From: Polynucleobacter sp. TSB-Sco08W16
GTDB lineage: Bacteria; Pseudomonadota; Gammaproteobacteria; Burkholderiales; Burkholderiaceae
Direction: 5' to 3'
Assembly (NCBI RefSeq): GCF_018687455.1
Contig: NZ_CP061291.1
Coordinates: 1,302,001 to 1,366,000, forward strand
DNA length: 64,000 bases
A program made the position numbers and the translations under genes. Shown here piece after piece: positions 47,470 through 59,806 of the stretch (positions within the stretch are counted from its first letter, which is position 1; each line of letters begins with the position of its first letter). The notes below the pieces were generated by a model. The model was given only the letters and a program-made list of their open reading frames with translations, was not told the DNA's origin and did no database searches.

Positions 47470-50067
47470 ATGAGCAAGCCTCCAGTGACAAACAAAATTA
47501 CTGATGCCGCTGGATTGCGTGCTGCCCGAGAAATTGCGTACGCTGAGTTCAAGCAAACTCAGGCCGTTGGAAAACTCACTAAGCAACTTAGCAAACTGAC
47601 TGACCAACTACTAAGTCAACTATGGAATAACTGTGGCTTAAATAATGAAGCTACTTTGGTAGCGGTTGGCGGCTTCGGTAGGGGCGCCCTATTTCCTTAC
47701 TCTGATATTGATATCTTGATCTTGCTTCCAGCAGATACTAAGTCAGCTGAGTCCTTATCAGCAAAAGTAGAGCAATTCGTTGCTAGCTGCTGGGATACCG
47801 GACTGGAGATTGGCTCCTCAGTCAGAACTGTTGCCGAATGTATCTCTGAATCCGAACAAGATATTACCGTGCGCACTTCTTTGCTTGAGGCGCGCCTCAT
47901 CTGCGGTAAGAAAATACTTTTTAAAGAATTTGCTACTGCCTTTGAATCTGCGATGGACCCAAAGATATTCTTCCAAGCAAAACAGGCAGAACAAATTCAG
48001 CGGCATTACAAGTATCAGAACACCCCTTATTCTCTTGAGCCCAACTGCAAAGAAAGCCCTGGTGGTTTGCGTGATTTACAGGTTATTTCTTGGGTCAGTA
48101 AAGCGGCTTTACTCGGTGACACCTTTAAGGACCTAAACCAAGCAGGTTTAGTGACGCAGCGTGAGCTTACGGAATTAAACCGTAACCAACGTTTTCTAGA
48201 GACCCTTAGGGCTAATCTGCATCTACTAGCCGGTCGGCGTCAAGACGTCATTGCTTTTGACTTGCAGGCACCCCTTGCCAAAGTCATGGGTATTGAAACT
48301 GACTCATCACGCCAGGCTAGCGAAGCGATCATGCGTCGCTACTACTGGGCAGCAAAAGCCGTTACTCAGTTAAACGATGTATTGATGCAAAACATTGAGG
48401 CCCTGCTGTTTCCACAAGAATCAAAAACGATACTCCCCATCCCTGGTGAGGGGAATGAGTTCTTCATTGAGCGTCAAGGCGTCTTGGATATCACTGATCC
48501 ACAACTGTTTCAGAAGCACCCCGAGCAAATTTTGCGAACCTTCTTAGTCTTTGCACAGACTGCTAATGTCAAGAGTCTCTCTGCCACCATCTTTAGAGCG
48601 CTATACAACGCTCGTCAAAAAATGGATAGCAAGTGGCGTGCCAACCCCATTAATCGCGCTTTATTTATTGAGATTCTTAAGCAGCCTGAAGGTGTCAGCC
48701 GCGCATTCCAACTTATGAATCGCAGTAGCGTCTTAGGAAGGTATTTGCCTGCCTTTAGAAGAATTGTTGGGCAAATGCAGCACGACTTATTTCACATATA
48801 CACAGTCGATCAGCATATCTTGATGGTCTTGCGGAATGTCCGTCGTTTCATGGTGGTGGAATATACCCATGAGTTTCCTTTTTGCAGTGGCCTAATTGCC
48901 CATTTTGAGAAACCTTGGTTACTCGTGATTGCGGCTCTATTTCACGATATCGCCAAAGGGCGCGGCGGGGATCACTCTCAACTGGGGAAAGCCGACACAC
49001 GCAAGTTTGCAAAAGATCATGGCCTAGATAAACAAGACACTGAACTTTTAGTGTGGCTTGTTGCAGAGCATCTGAATATGAGTCAGGTGGCTCAGAAGCA
49101 AGATATTACTGATCCAGATGTGATTAGAGCCTTTGCCAAGAAAGTCGGTGATGAGCGCCACCTCACTGCCCTCTACCTCCTTACGGTTGCAGATGTCCGT
49201 GGCACCAGCCCTAAAGTTTGGAATGCTTGGAAAGGCAAATTACTAGAGGACCTCTATCGTGCGACCCTAAGAGTATTGGGTGGTGCGAAACCAGATGCCA
49301 ACTCAGAGCTAGCTCAACACCAAGAAGAATCCAAAGCCAAACTCCGTCTCTATGGCATTAACGATGAGTCTTATGAGGAGTTATGGAAACAATTAGATGT
49401 TGCATTCTTCCTCAGGCAAGACTCATCAGACATTGCTTGGTTAACTCGCCATCTTTATAACAAAGTAAATAGCGATGAGCCGATTGTGAGAGCAAGACTT
49501 TCACCTATCGGCGAAGGTTTGCAGATAGCCGTCTATGTTAAAGACCAAGAAGATCTTTTTGCCAGAATCTGCGCCTACTTTGAAAGACATGGATTCTCAA
49601 TTTGGGATGCCCGCATTCATACGACTCGCCATGGCTACGCTCTTGATACCTTCCAAATCTCTGGTAGCAATCTAGTTGATGAAGGCGGTAGTTATCGCGA
49701 TCTCATTCAACTGGTTGAGTTTGAATTAACACAAGCATTAACAACCGCAGATCCACTACCCAACCCAAGCATGGGTCGCCTCTCTCGGCAGTCACGCACC
49801 TTCCCAATTCAACCGCGGGTTCACATGGTTCCAGATGACCGGGGTCGCTATTACACCCTGGCTCTCTCTGCGAGTGATCGTACAGGCCTGCTCTACACCA
49901 TCTCTAGAGTGTTAGCCAAACATCAAGTATCGATTCATACAGCAAGGATTAATACTCTTGGTGAGCGAGTGGAAGACATTCTTCTTTTGGATGCTGCTAA
50001 CTTGGGCAAGAATCCAAAGCTACAGATCCAGCTTGAGACAGAGTTGTTGGAAGCTTTAGGGGCTTAA
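47470..50067 (+). CDS. glnD: [Protein-PII] uridylyltransferase / uridylyl-removing enzyme
   Basis: This 865-residue central nitrogen sensor adds or removes UMP on PII according to glutamine. The nucleotidyltransferase motif GGFGRGALFPYSDIDILIL is near 60-80. The HD domain has FHDIAKGRGGDHSQLG with the metal His-Asp. Two C-terminal ACT domains (IAVYVKDQEDLFARICAYF and YTLALSASDRTGLLYTI) bind glutamine. The ATG at 47470 follows a TTG codon. Its presence means a PII/NtrBC-type circuit is likely in this genome, relevant to the NtrC-like site at 21077. It is convergent with ligA, 4 bases apart. Confidence 0.97.
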   Translation: MSKPPVTNKITDAAGLRAAREIAYAEFKQTQAVGKLTKQLSKLTDQLLSQLWNNCGLNNEATLVAVGGFGRGALFPYSDIDILILLPADTKSAESLSAKVEQFVASCWDTGLEIGSSVRTVAECISESEQDITVRTSLLEARLICGKKILFKEFATAFESAMDPKIFFQAKQAEQIQRHYKYQNTPYSLEPNCKESPGGLRDLQVISWVSKAALLGDTFKDLNQAGLVTQRELTELNRNQRFLETLRANLHLLAGRRQDVIAFDLQAPLAKVMGIETDSSRQASEAIMRRYYWAAKAVTQLNDVLMQNIEALLFPQESKTILPIPGEGNEFFIERQGVLDITDPQLFQKHPEQILRTFLVFAQTANVKSLSATIFRALYNARQKMDSKWRANPINRALFIEILKQPEGVSRAFQLMNRSSVLGRYLPAFRRIVGQMQHDLFHIYTVDQHILMVLRNVRRFMVVEYTHEFPFCSGLIAHFEKPWLLVIAALFHDIAKGRGGDHSQLGKADTRKFAKDHGLDKQDTELLVWLVAEHLNMSQVAQKQDITDPDVIRAFAKKVGDERHLTALYLLTVADVRGTSPKVWNAWKGKLLEDLYRATLRVLGGAKPDANSELAQHQEESKAKLRLYGINDESYEELWKQLDVAFFLRQDSSDIAWLTRHLYNKVNSDEPIVRARLSPIGEGLQIAVYVKDQEDLFARICAYFERHGFSIWDARIHTTRHGYALDTFQISGSNLVDEGGSYRDLIQLVEFELTQALTTADPLPNPSMGRLSRQSRTFPIQPRVHMVPDDRGRYYTLALSASDRTGLLYTISRVLAKHQVSIHTARINTLGERVEDILLLDAANLGKNPKLQIQLETELLEALGA

Positions 50068-50071
50068 TCCC

Positions 50072-52096
<2,025 letters not shown>

Positions 52097-53167
52097 TTAG
52101 CTAAATAGTCTGCTGGCTGTTGAAGAGCCCGCTGGAATGCCGTATCTCTCAAGATTGGCATAGAGCACATCCAAGTGCTGACGAATACTAATGACTGCTG
52201 CCTCACTTAAATTAATGCCATTGTCATCAACCAAGCGGCCATTGGCGGCCTGAGCAATCTCAACACCTTCACCCAACATTCTTTCAAAGGCGCGATCATC
52301 TTGGGGCACCAAGGGAACTTCTAGAAGTAGTGTGAGTTGAGTAACAGGCTTATTGGGATCTAAGTCAGCGCTATTAAAGATGGATTTACCGTTGCTATGA
52401 AACTCATATTGCCTACCGTTACGAGCCAATTTGAATCCGCGTTGACGCATTAAGGCATCAAAATTGCCCCAAGGGCAAGACTCATCAAACAGCACGTTGA
52501 TACTCAACTGAATATCGCTATCTGCCGCCATCACATCTAACTCTTTGGCACTTTCCAGCATAGTGTTAACACTAGGCATGTCTATTTGAGAGCCCAAGGT
52601 ATCAGCAAGCGCTTGTACGCGAGAGCAAAAGTCAGATAACTCTAAAACCCCAATAGCACCGCGACGGCTAGCTAACTGAATGGCAAGCTGGAGCTCGGAA
52701 TAAGTTGATTCTGGCTTTAACTCTTCCCAGTCTTCAGCGGCATCTTGGTCAGCATTTAAGCCTTCGCATATCCACCTTGCAGATGGCTTTACGTGTAGAT
52801 CATTCCAAGCAGAAATCTCTGCCAAGATTTCTGCACCACTGATACTCTCATCAAACCGGAGTGTTATGACGCAATCAATACGAGGATCAATCACAAATTT
52901 TTCGGAAGTGCTTGTAGCGCTCGATAATGGTTCACCAAAACTAGGCTCTGCACGTTCGCCAGCATCTGCAAAACCCTGCCCAAAACTGGGCTCACGAGCA
53001 AAACGCTCATCCATAGCAGATTGGCTCTGCTCTTTTGCCTTACGACGAGCGCGTGAGTATTTGAAATTCAAGATTGCTACTGCAATCAAGATCAACAACC
53101 CAATTGCAGCCAAAGCGAATTGCAAATCAGACAGGCCCAGCATCGTCATGATTTGTTCTACGTACAC
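52097..53167 (-). CDS. zipA: ZipA-like cell division protein
   Basis: This 356-residue bitopic inner-membrane protein has one N-terminal helix (FALAAIGLLILIAVAILNF), a basic stretch (KYSRARRKAKE), a low-complexity linker with repeated PSFG, and a C-terminal ZipA FtsZ-binding domain (NVLFDESCPWGNFDALMRQR, then EFHSNGKSIFN and LLLEVPLVPQDDRAFERML). It probably tethers FtsZ to the membrane. The GTG at 53167 follows the smc stop directly, with GGAGG at good spacing inside the end of smc; an ATG at 53149 is an alternative. The sequence is weakly conserved, as usual for ZipA. Confidence 0.88.
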   Translation of the reverse strand: MYVEQIMTMLGLSDLQFALAAIGLLILIAVAILNFKYSRARRKAKEQSQSAMDERFAREPSFGQGFADAGERAEPSFGEPLSSATSTSEKFVIDPRIDCVITLRFDESISGAEILAEISAWNDLHVKPSARWICEGLNADQDAAEDWEELKPESTYSELQLAIQLASRRGAIGVLELSDFCSRVQALADTLGSQIDMPSVNTMLESAKELDVMAADSDIQLSINVLFDESCPWGNFDALMRQRGFKLARNGRQYEFHSNGKSIFNSADLDPNKPVTQLTLLLEVPLVPQDDRAFERMLGEGVEIAQAANGRLVDDNGINLSEAAVISIRQHLDVLYANLERYGIPAGSSTASRLFS

Positions 53168-56100
53168 TTAGGCGGCCTCCACCATTGAGACGGCTGAAGA
53201 GATATCCACAGCAACAATGCGGGATACGCCTTGCTCTTGCATCGTGACACCAATCAGTTGATTAGCGATTTCCATAGTAATCTTGTTGTGCGAGATAAAC
53301 AAAAACTGTGTCTTATCTGACATTTTGGCAACTAGCTGAGCATAGCGCAAGGTATTTGCATCGTCTAATGGCGCATCTACCTCATCTAATAAACAGAATG
53401 GGGCTGGGTTCAAGAGGAAGAGTGAGAAGACCAGAGCAATAGCAGTCAATGCTTTTTCACCACCTGAGAGCAAGTAAATGCTGCTATTTTTCTTGCCTGG
53501 AGGTTGAGCCATCACTTGTACACCGGAGTCCAAAATCTCTTCACCAGTCATCACCAATTCTGCATGGCCACCACCAAACAGCTCAGGGAACAGTTTGCCA
53601 AAGTGGCTGTTTACTTGATCAAAGGTGCCTTGCAACAAATCGCGAGTCTCGGCATCGATCTTCGCAATAGCGTCAGTCAAAGTCTGCATTGCTTCATTCA
53701 AGTCAGCGGATTGGGCATCCAAGAATTGTTTACGCTCACGTGAGCTAGACAATTCATCAAGCGCGGCCATATTTACTGGACCTAAAGACTGGATTTCTGT
53801 ACTCAAACGATTGACTTCGGTTTGCAAGGCGCCTACTTTGAGGTCAGGACTAAAATTCGCTTCCAAAGCGATTAAGTCTGCTTCTGCATCCGCCAATAAA
53901 GTAGCAAATTGTTCGAAATTTAAACGAGCCGCTTGTTCACGGAGCTGCAAATCCACTACCTTGTCACGCATAGGCTGTAAGCTGCGCTCTACCTGCATAC
54001 GCGCTTCATCCGCTTCACGCAATTGATGCAATAAGGCGTCTTGCTCAGTACGGGCATTTGCCAAAGCAGCCTCACGAGCACTACGAGCAAGTAAAAGACC
54101 TTGTAACTTATCTTGCGCCTCTTCGTCACTTAAAGTTTCGAGCTCTTTAGTAGCTAGATCATGTTTATCTTGAATCTCCATGATCTGTGTGCGAGCTGTA
54201 CTTTGATCACGCTGCAAGTCAGCAATGCGCTGTTGCAATGAGCGGGTTGCAAAAGCTGCCTCTTGCGCAGCCATCTCAGCAACCCGTAATGATTCACGTA
54301 AACGATCTCGTTCTTGGGTCGAGAGTTCTAATTTTTCTTGAGCGGTTGCCAGTGCTTCTTGGAAGCCTTGTTTAGACTCTTCCGATTGCGCCAACTCTTC
54401 ATTAGCCTGCCCTTGAGTCAGGCTTAGCTGCTCCCCTTGCTGGCGCAGCTCACTTAACTCACCCTGAATTTGTGCAGCGCGTTGACTGTACTGCTCTTCA
54501 GCTTGCGTCAACTGCATTCTTTCAACTTCAAAACCATGCGCTTCTTGAACAGTTTGCTCAGCGTTGATGCGGGCTTGTTCTGCTGCTTGATGCGCCGCTT
54601 GATAGTTAGCAACGCATTGATCCAACTCACCTTGTAATTCACTTTGCATCAGTTTTTGAGCACGCAACTGCTTCTCGAGACTTTCCATCTCTTGAGCGCG
54701 AGCCAACATACCTGCTTGCTCAGAATCGGCGGCATATAGCTGAACACCAACACGACTAACTAAATGACCTTGTTGAGTTACAAACGCACCGCCTGCTGGT
54801 AATTTTTCACGACGATGCAATGCATCTTCCAAACTAGTAGCAATATAAATATTGTCTAACCACTCTTGCAGCACTGAAGTGAGTCTTGGTGCACCAGCGC
54901 TTTGAACGCGACTCAGTAAAGGCGTGAAATCTGCTGGGACTGTAGTGTGTGCAGGAGTAATCTCTTCTGTCAGCAAAATAGCTAATCGGCTTGGAGGCGC
55001 ATCATTGGCTAATGCCAATGTTTCTTGGACGCTCTTTGCGGTAACTGCAGCCAGGCGTTCACGCAAGACTGACTCTAGAGCAGCTTCCCAGCCACTCTCC
55101 ACCTTAAGTTCTTGCCAGAGACGCTTACTTTCTTTGAGGCCTTTACTTTCTAGCCAAGGACCAATTTTGCCTTGGGCCTGTACGCTTGCCTGCAACGCAG
55201 TTAAAGCAGTTAACTTTGCCTCAGTCTGTGCCAAATCTTGATTGGCAGCCTGAATTTTTTGTTGAGCAGTGTTGCGAGCCTCATCAGCAGCAGGCACACG
55301 TTGTTGCGTTTCACCAGCACGCTGCTTTGCTTCTTCCACTTTACGTTGTGCCATGGCATGACGATCAACCGCCATTTGCAAAGCTTCCGCATCGGGTCTA
55401 CGCATTGCATCTAACTCACCCGTCAAGCGCGCTTCGCGCCCTTTGAGTTCATCAGATTGAGCTGACATGGCACGTATACGCTCACCCAAACTAGCAAGAC
55501 GCTGTTCAATCGTTGCCAATGTCTCGCGCGCTTGATTCAAATCTCGTGAGGCAGTTTGATAAGTTTCTTCACAGCCTGGCATTTGGTCTTGCAAACCACT
55601 TAAGCTCGCCAATAAAGTCTGTTCTTTTTCAGAAGCTTCGCTTAACTCATATTCGGCAGTTCGTTGTGCCTGAGCAGCATCTGTTTCTTGCACAGTCCAA
55701 CGTTGCAACTGTGCTTGTAAATCTTGGGTTTGTTGTTGCAGGCGTTGACGCGCTTCTTGCACATAATGAATCTGTGACTCTACTTGACTGACATCAGAGT
55801 TCGTCTGATAAAGCTCGCCTTGCGCTTCAGATACCTTATCTTGCAATGCATATTGCTGAGTACGCATAGTCTCAAGCTCAGCCTCAGCGTGGCGTAGCTT
55901 AGCGGTCTGCTCTTCAAGCCCTACCTGAGTGTCCCGAATACCATTAGCATGGCGCTCTTGCTCTTTACCAGCCTCAGTTTGACGTACAAACCAAAGTAGC
56001 TGTTGCTGCGATTTCATCAGCGTTGAAAGCTCTGCATGTCGCTCGGCAACAGTAGCTTGTTTTTCTAAGCGAGTGAGCTGTTGGTCCAGCTCTCGCAAGA

Positions 56101-56689
56101 TATCTTCAACACGCGTTAAGTTTTCAACAGTGTCTTCTAAACGAGAGGCAGTTTCTTTGCGACGTTCTTTGTATTTGGAAACTCCAGCCGCTTCTTCCAA
56201 GAACACACGCAATTCTTCCGGCTTTGATTCCAGGATGCGATTGATCGTACCTTGACCAATAATGGCGTAGCCTCTTGGACCCATACCGGTACCCAAGAAA
56301 ATATCTTGAATATCTTTTCGACGAACAACTTGATTATTAACGTAGTAACTCGAATTTCCATCACGAGTTAAAACGCGTTTAATACCTAATTCTGTAAAAG
56401 CGCCCCACTGTCCTTGAGCGCGTCCTTCTGTATTGTCAAAAATGAGTTCCACGCTAGCACGGCCAGAAGGCTTACGTAATCCAGAACCATTAAAAATAAC
56501 GTCCTGCATAGATTCACCGCGTAATTCACTCGCGCGGGATTCACCCAAAACCCAACGGACAGCATCAATAATGTTCGACTTTCCGCAACCGTTAGGGCCT
56601 ACAACACCAATTAATTGGCCAGGCATTTCAAAATGGGTTGGGTCAACGAAAGACTTAAAGCCGGAAAGTTTGATGGATTTCAGTTGCAC
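53168..56689 (-). CDS. smc: Chromosome segregation protein SMC
   Basis: This 1173-residue structural maintenance of chromosomes ATPase has Walker A in GVVGPNGCGKSNIIDAVRWV near 26-45 and two long coiled coils (about 170-510 and 680-1000) around a hinge (about 515-660, LESKGLKESKRLW). The ABC signature is LSGGEKALTAIAL and Walker B is FCLLDEVDAPLDD, followed by an SHNK switch. Length and layout match bacterial SMC. It is the first gene of smc-zipA-ligA and divergent from dapD. The many open frames on the other strand inside it are shadows of the repetitive coiled coil. Confidence 0.97.
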   Translation of the reverse strand: MQLKSIKLSGFKSFVDPTHFEMPGQLIGVVGPNGCGKSNIIDAVRWVLGESRASELRGESMQDVIFNGSGLRKPSGRASVELIFDNTEGRAQGQWGAFTELGIKRVLTRDGNSSYYVNNQVVRRKDIQDIFLGTGMGPRGYAIIGQGTINRILESKPEELRVFLEEAAGVSKYKERRKETASRLEDTVENLTRVEDILRELDQQLTRLEKQATVAERHAELSTLMKSQQQLLWFVRQTEAGKEQERHANGIRDTQVGLEEQTAKLRHAEAELETMRTQQYALQDKVSEAQGELYQTNSDVSQVESQIHYVQEARQRLQQQTQDLQAQLQRWTVQETDAAQAQRTAEYELSEASEKEQTLLASLSGLQDQMPGCEETYQTASRDLNQARETLATIEQRLASLGERIRAMSAQSDELKGREARLTGELDAMRRPDAEALQMAVDRHAMAQRKVEEAKQRAGETQQRVPAADEARNTAQQKIQAANQDLAQTEAKLTALTALQASVQAQGKIGPWLESKGLKESKRLWQELKVESGWEAALESVLRERLAAVTAKSVQETLALANDAPPSRLAILLTEEITPAHTTVPADFTPLLSRVQSAGAPRLTSVLQEWLDNIYIATSLEDALHRREKLPAGGAFVTQQGHLVSRVGVQLYAADSEQAGMLARAQEMESLEKQLRAQKLMQSELQGELDQCVANYQAAHQAAEQARINAEQTVQEAHGFEVERMQLTQAEEQYSQRAAQIQGELSELRQQGEQLSLTQGQANEELAQSEESKQGFQEALATAQEKLELSTQERDRLRESLRVAEMAAQEAAFATRSLQQRIADLQRDQSTARTQIMEIQDKHDLATKELETLSDEEAQDKLQGLLLARSAREAALANARTEQDALLHQLREADEARMQVERSLQPMRDKVVDLQLREQAARLNFEQFATLLADAEADLIALEANFSPDLKVGALQTEVNRLSTEIQSLGPVNMAALDELSSSRERKQFLDAQSADLNEAMQTLTDAIAKIDAETRDLLQGTFDQVNSHFGKLFPELFGGGHAELVMTGEEILDSGVQVMAQPPGKKNSSIYLLSGGEKALTAIALVFSLFLLNPAPFCLLDEVDAPLDDANTLRYAQLVAKMSDKTQFLFISHNKITMEIANQLIGVTMQEQGVSRIVAVDISSAVSMVEAA

Positions 56690-56778
56690 GGCGTACTTTG
56701 CAGGGAAAAAAGAGGGTTCAAATAAAGGGGTAAAAATTACATCTAAAGTGGGAAGATGATAGCAAGCTTGAGGCTACT

Positions 56779-56807
56779 TAGACGCCTTTTTGCCCCATCG
56801 ATATAAT
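56779..56807 (+). promoter_or_regulatory. Probable promoter of dapD
   Basis: A perfect TATAAT at 56802-56807 lies 57 bases before the dapD ATG, within the smc-dapD divergent gap. A weak TTAGAC-like -35 is at 56778-56783. No operator is seen. Confidence 0.4.
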
Positions 56808-56864
56808 GATAAATCTACCTCCAGGGACAAAATCCCTTAACAATCTGATAGTTAACTAAAAAGC

Positions 56865-57692
56865 ATGAGCCAATCACCACAAAGCATCATCGAACAAGCC
56901 TGGGAAAACCGCGCCGACCTCTCACCTAATAGCGCTCCAGCGGACATCCGCGAGGCTGTAAATGCCGTCCTAGAAGGCCTAAATGCAGGCTCCATCCGCG
57001 TTGCCGAACGCCGCGATGTCGGCAAGTGGGAAGTAAATCAATGGGTTAAGAAAGCCGTTTTGCTCTCTTTCCGCCTAGAAGACAACAAACCTATGGGTGC
57101 TGGTGGGTATACCCAGTTCTACGACAAGGTTCCTAGTAAGTTTGAAAGCTACACGGCAGCAGATTTTGCTGCCGGTGGCTTCCGTGTAGTTCCTCCTGCA
57201 ATGGCCCGCCGCGGCTCATTTATTGGCAAAAATGCCGTTTTAATGCCCTCTTACGTCAATATTGGCGCTTACGTCGGCGAAGGAACCATGGTCGATACTT
57301 GGGCTACCGTTGGCTCTTGTGCCCAAATTGGTAAGAACGTACACCTTTCTGGTGGCGTTGGGATTGGTGGTGTTTTGGAGCCAATTCAGGCTGGTCCTGT
57401 GATTATTGAAGACAACTGCTTTATTGGCGCCCGTTCTGAGGTCGTCGAAGGGGTTGTTATTGAAGAAAATGCTGTTCTCTCCATGGGCGTCTATATTGGT
57501 CAAAGTACCAAAATTTATGACCGAGAGACTGGCGAAGTACATTACGGTCGCGTTCCTGCAGGCTCAGTAGTGGTTCCAGGCTCCCTACCTTCCGCTTGTG
57601 GCAAATACAGTTTGTATGCAGCCATCATCGTGAAGAAGGTGGATGCTCAAACCAGGGCTAAGACGGCCATCAACGAACTTCTCCGCGACTAA
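56865..57692 (+). CDS. dapD: 2,3,4,5-tetrahydropyridine-2,6-dicarboxylate N-succinyltransferase
   Basis: This 275-residue enzyme of lysine and meso-diaminopimelate synthesis has an N-terminal helical domain and then a left-handed beta-helix. [39 protein letters not shown] and [20 protein letters not shown] are the signature blocks. It is followed after 11 bases by dapE, the next-but-one step, so the two form an operon feeding murein. Confidence 0.97.
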   Translation: MSQSPQSIIEQAWENRADLSPNSAPADIREAVNAVLEGLNAGSIRVAERRDVGKWEVNQWVKKAVLLSFRLEDNKPMGAGGYTQFYDKVPSKFESYTAADFAAGGFRVVPPAMARRGSFIGKNAVLMPSYVNIGAYVGEGTMVDTWATVGSCAQIGKNVHLSGGVGIGGVLEPIQAGPVIIEDNCFIGARSEVVEGVVIEENAVLSMGVYIGQSTKIYDRETGEVHYGRVPAGSVVVPGSLPSACGKYSLYAAIIVKKVDAQTRAKTAINELLRD

Positions 57693-57703
57693 GCAAACTA
57701 TTT

Positions 57704-58855
57704 ATGAGCGCCACTCTCGAGCTAACTGAAGCTCTCATCTCCTGCCATTCTGTTACGCCAGCTGATGGTGGCTGCCAAGATTTGATTGCAAAGCGTCTTC
57801 AAGCGATCGGCTTTCATACCGAGAGTGTTGTGAGTGGACCCGATCACTTTCAAGTGACTAACTTGTGGGCAATTAAAAAGGGGAAGGCAGGCGATCAAGG
57901 CAAGGTACTCGTGTTTGCTGGTCATACTGATGTCGTACCAACAGGACCATTGGAAAAGTGGACGAGCAATCCATTCGCTCCTACTATTCGTGACGGCATG
58001 CTTTATGGCCGTGGTGCTGCGGATATGAAAACCTCTTTAGCAGGTTTTGTTGTAGCTACCGAAGAGTTTGTCACCGCCCATCCTGATCACGAGGGATCAA
58101 TCGCTTTTTTAATTACGAGCGATGAAGAAGGCCCCGCCAATGATGGCACTGTCATTATGTGTGAGCGTCTACAAAAGCATGGTCAGCGCCTAGATTATTG
58201 TGTGATCGGCGAGCCAACTTCGGTTGATCAACTAGGCGACATGATTAAGAATGGTCGTCGCGGCTCTTTATCCGGCAAGCTCAAAGTTAAAGGTATTCAG
58301 GCGCATATTGCCTACCCTCACTTGGGCAAGAATCCAATTCACCTTTCCGCTCCAGCGATTACCGCTTTAGTAGAAACTGAGTGGGATAAAGGTAATGAGT
58401 ATTTTCAGCCGACAAGCTTTCAAATCTCTAACGTTCATGCAGGCACTGGTGCAAACAATGTCATTCCCGGTGAATTGGTGGTCGATTTCAATTTCCGTTT
58501 TTCAACTGAGAGCAAACCAGAGCAGCTGCGCGAACGTCTTGAAACTATCCTCAAAAATGCTGGCTTAGATTTTGAAATCGATTGGGTCTTAGGTGGTAGT
58601 CCCTTTATCACTGGCGATGGCGATCTTGCGGGCGCACTGCGCAAGGCGATCAAATCAGAAACTCAAGTAGATACCGTGCTATCGACCACTGGTGGAACAA
58701 GTGATGGACGCTTTATTGCCAAAGTCTGCAAAGAGGTTGTAGAGTTTGGCCCACTCAATGCCACTAGCCACAAAATCGACGAGTGTGTGATTGTGGATGA
58801 TGTTGAGCCCCTCAAAAATATTTATCGCAAAACGCTTGAGCAACTGATTGCTTAA
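57704..58855 (+). CDS. dapE: Succinyl-diaminopimelate desuccinylase
   Basis: This 383-residue M20-family di-zinc hydrolase releases LL-diaminopimelate. [12 protein letters not shown] carries the first zinc His and Asp, [14 protein letters not shown] the bridging Asp, and [12 protein letters not shown] the catalytic Glu and a ligand. A dimerisation domain lies at about 180-295, and the last His ligand is in [11 protein letters not shown]. The gap to prmB is 42 bases. Confidence 0.97.
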   Translation: MSATLELTEALISCHSVTPADGGCQDLIAKRLQAIGFHTESVVSGPDHFQVTNLWAIKKGKAGDQGKVLVFAGHTDVVPTGPLEKWTSNPFAPTIRDGMLYGRGAADMKTSLAGFVVATEEFVTAHPDHEGSIAFLITSDEEGPANDGTVIMCERLQKHGQRLDYCVIGEPTSVDQLGDMIKNGRRGSLSGKLKVKGIQAHIAYPHLGKNPIHLSAPAITALVETEWDKGNEYFQPTSFQISNVHAGTGANNVIPGELVVDFNFRFSTESKPEQLRERLETILKNAGLDFEIDWVLGGSPFITGDGDLAGALRKAIKSETQVDTVLSTTGGTSDGRFIAKVCKEVVEFGPLNATSHKIDECVIVDDVEPLKNIYRKTLEQLIA

Positions 58856-58897
58856 GCTAGCTACCGCCCCTCTCTCTTAATACACAACTTATCCATC

Positions 58898-59794
58898 ATG
58901 GACCCTGAGCCTTCTCCAGCCCTTACAGTTAATCAGTGCATTGATCAGATCGCACAGAAATTAGAAGCAGCAAATTTGCATTATGGGCATGGGGCCATCG
59001 ACGCGCAAAGCGAAGCCTTGTGGATTGCGAGTAAACAAATTGATCTTAGCCCTGCGGAAGCCTTAGAGCATCTAGAGCAAACACTCTCCAGTGATCAATA
59101 TCAAAAAGCCCTGGCGGTTACCGAAGAAAGAATTGCCTCCCGTAAACCCCTCGCCTATATCTTGGGCGAAGCATGGCTAATGGGTGTGCCATTCTTTTGC
59201 AGCGAACAAAGTATTGTTCCGCGCTCTTGGATTGCAGAGCTCATTGTGGATGGCTCACTTGAGCCATGGCTTCCAGCAGATGGCAAAGCCCTAGACCTAT
59301 GTACTGGCAACGGCTCCCTTGCAATCTTGCTTGCACTCTCTTGTCCAGATATTCATGTGAGCGCTTGCGATATCAGCATGCCAGCCCTCTCCGTTGCAGC
59401 ACGCAACCTTGATCGTCACGGCTTGAACTCCCAAGTAGAACTTTTGGATGGTGATCTTTGGGATGCCCTGCCTGAGCCCAATGAAGATAATCTATTCGAC
59501 CTCATTATTTGTAACCCACCGTATGTAAATTCCACGTCGATGAATGCACTTCCGGCTGAATATCATGCTGAGCCAGTCCTTGCTCTAGCAGGCGGTGATG
59601 ATGGCATGGATCTCATTCGGAGAATCATAGCCCAAGCCCCTGACTATCTTTCAGAGCGTGGCGCCATTTTGATTGAAATTGGTAATGAGTATGAGAACTT
59701 CAAAAAGGCCTTCCCACAAATTCCGGCAATCTGGATGGAAGTTTCTGCCGGCGAAGAGCAAGTACTTTTAATACAGGCCGAAGACCTGAGATAG
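58898..59794 (+). CDS. prmB: Ribosomal protein L3 N5-glutamine methyltransferase
   Basis: This 298-residue SAM enzyme of the HemK group has an N-terminal helical domain with HYGHGAIDAQSEALWIASK, the SAM-binding LDLCTGNGSLAILLALS and the catalytic IICNPPYVNSTSMNALP. The early HYGHG motif favours PrmB (L3) over PrmC (release factors). It is convergent with radA with only 12 bases between the stops. Confidence 0.94.
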   Translation: MDPEPSPALTVNQCIDQIAQKLEAANLHYGHGAIDAQSEALWIASKQIDLSPAEALEHLEQTLSSDQYQKALAVTEERIASRKPLAYILGEAWLMGVPFFCSEQSIVPRSWIAELIVDGSLEPWLPADGKALDLCTGNGSLAILLALSCPDIHVSACDISMPALSVAARNLDRHGLNSQVELLDGDLWDALPEPNEDNLFDLIICNPPYVNSTSMNALPAEYHAEPVLALAGGDDGMDLIRRIIAQAPDYLSERGAILIEIGNEYENFKKAFPQIPAIWMEVSAGEEQVLLIQAEDLR

Positions 59795-59806
59795 ATCAAG
59801 CAAGAA

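Noticed and set aside
53449..54026. Several open frames on the plus strand inside smc
   Set aside because: They are antisense to the coiled-coil part of smc, have no recognisable domains or ribosome sites, and the composition reflects the repetitive codons of the real gene.
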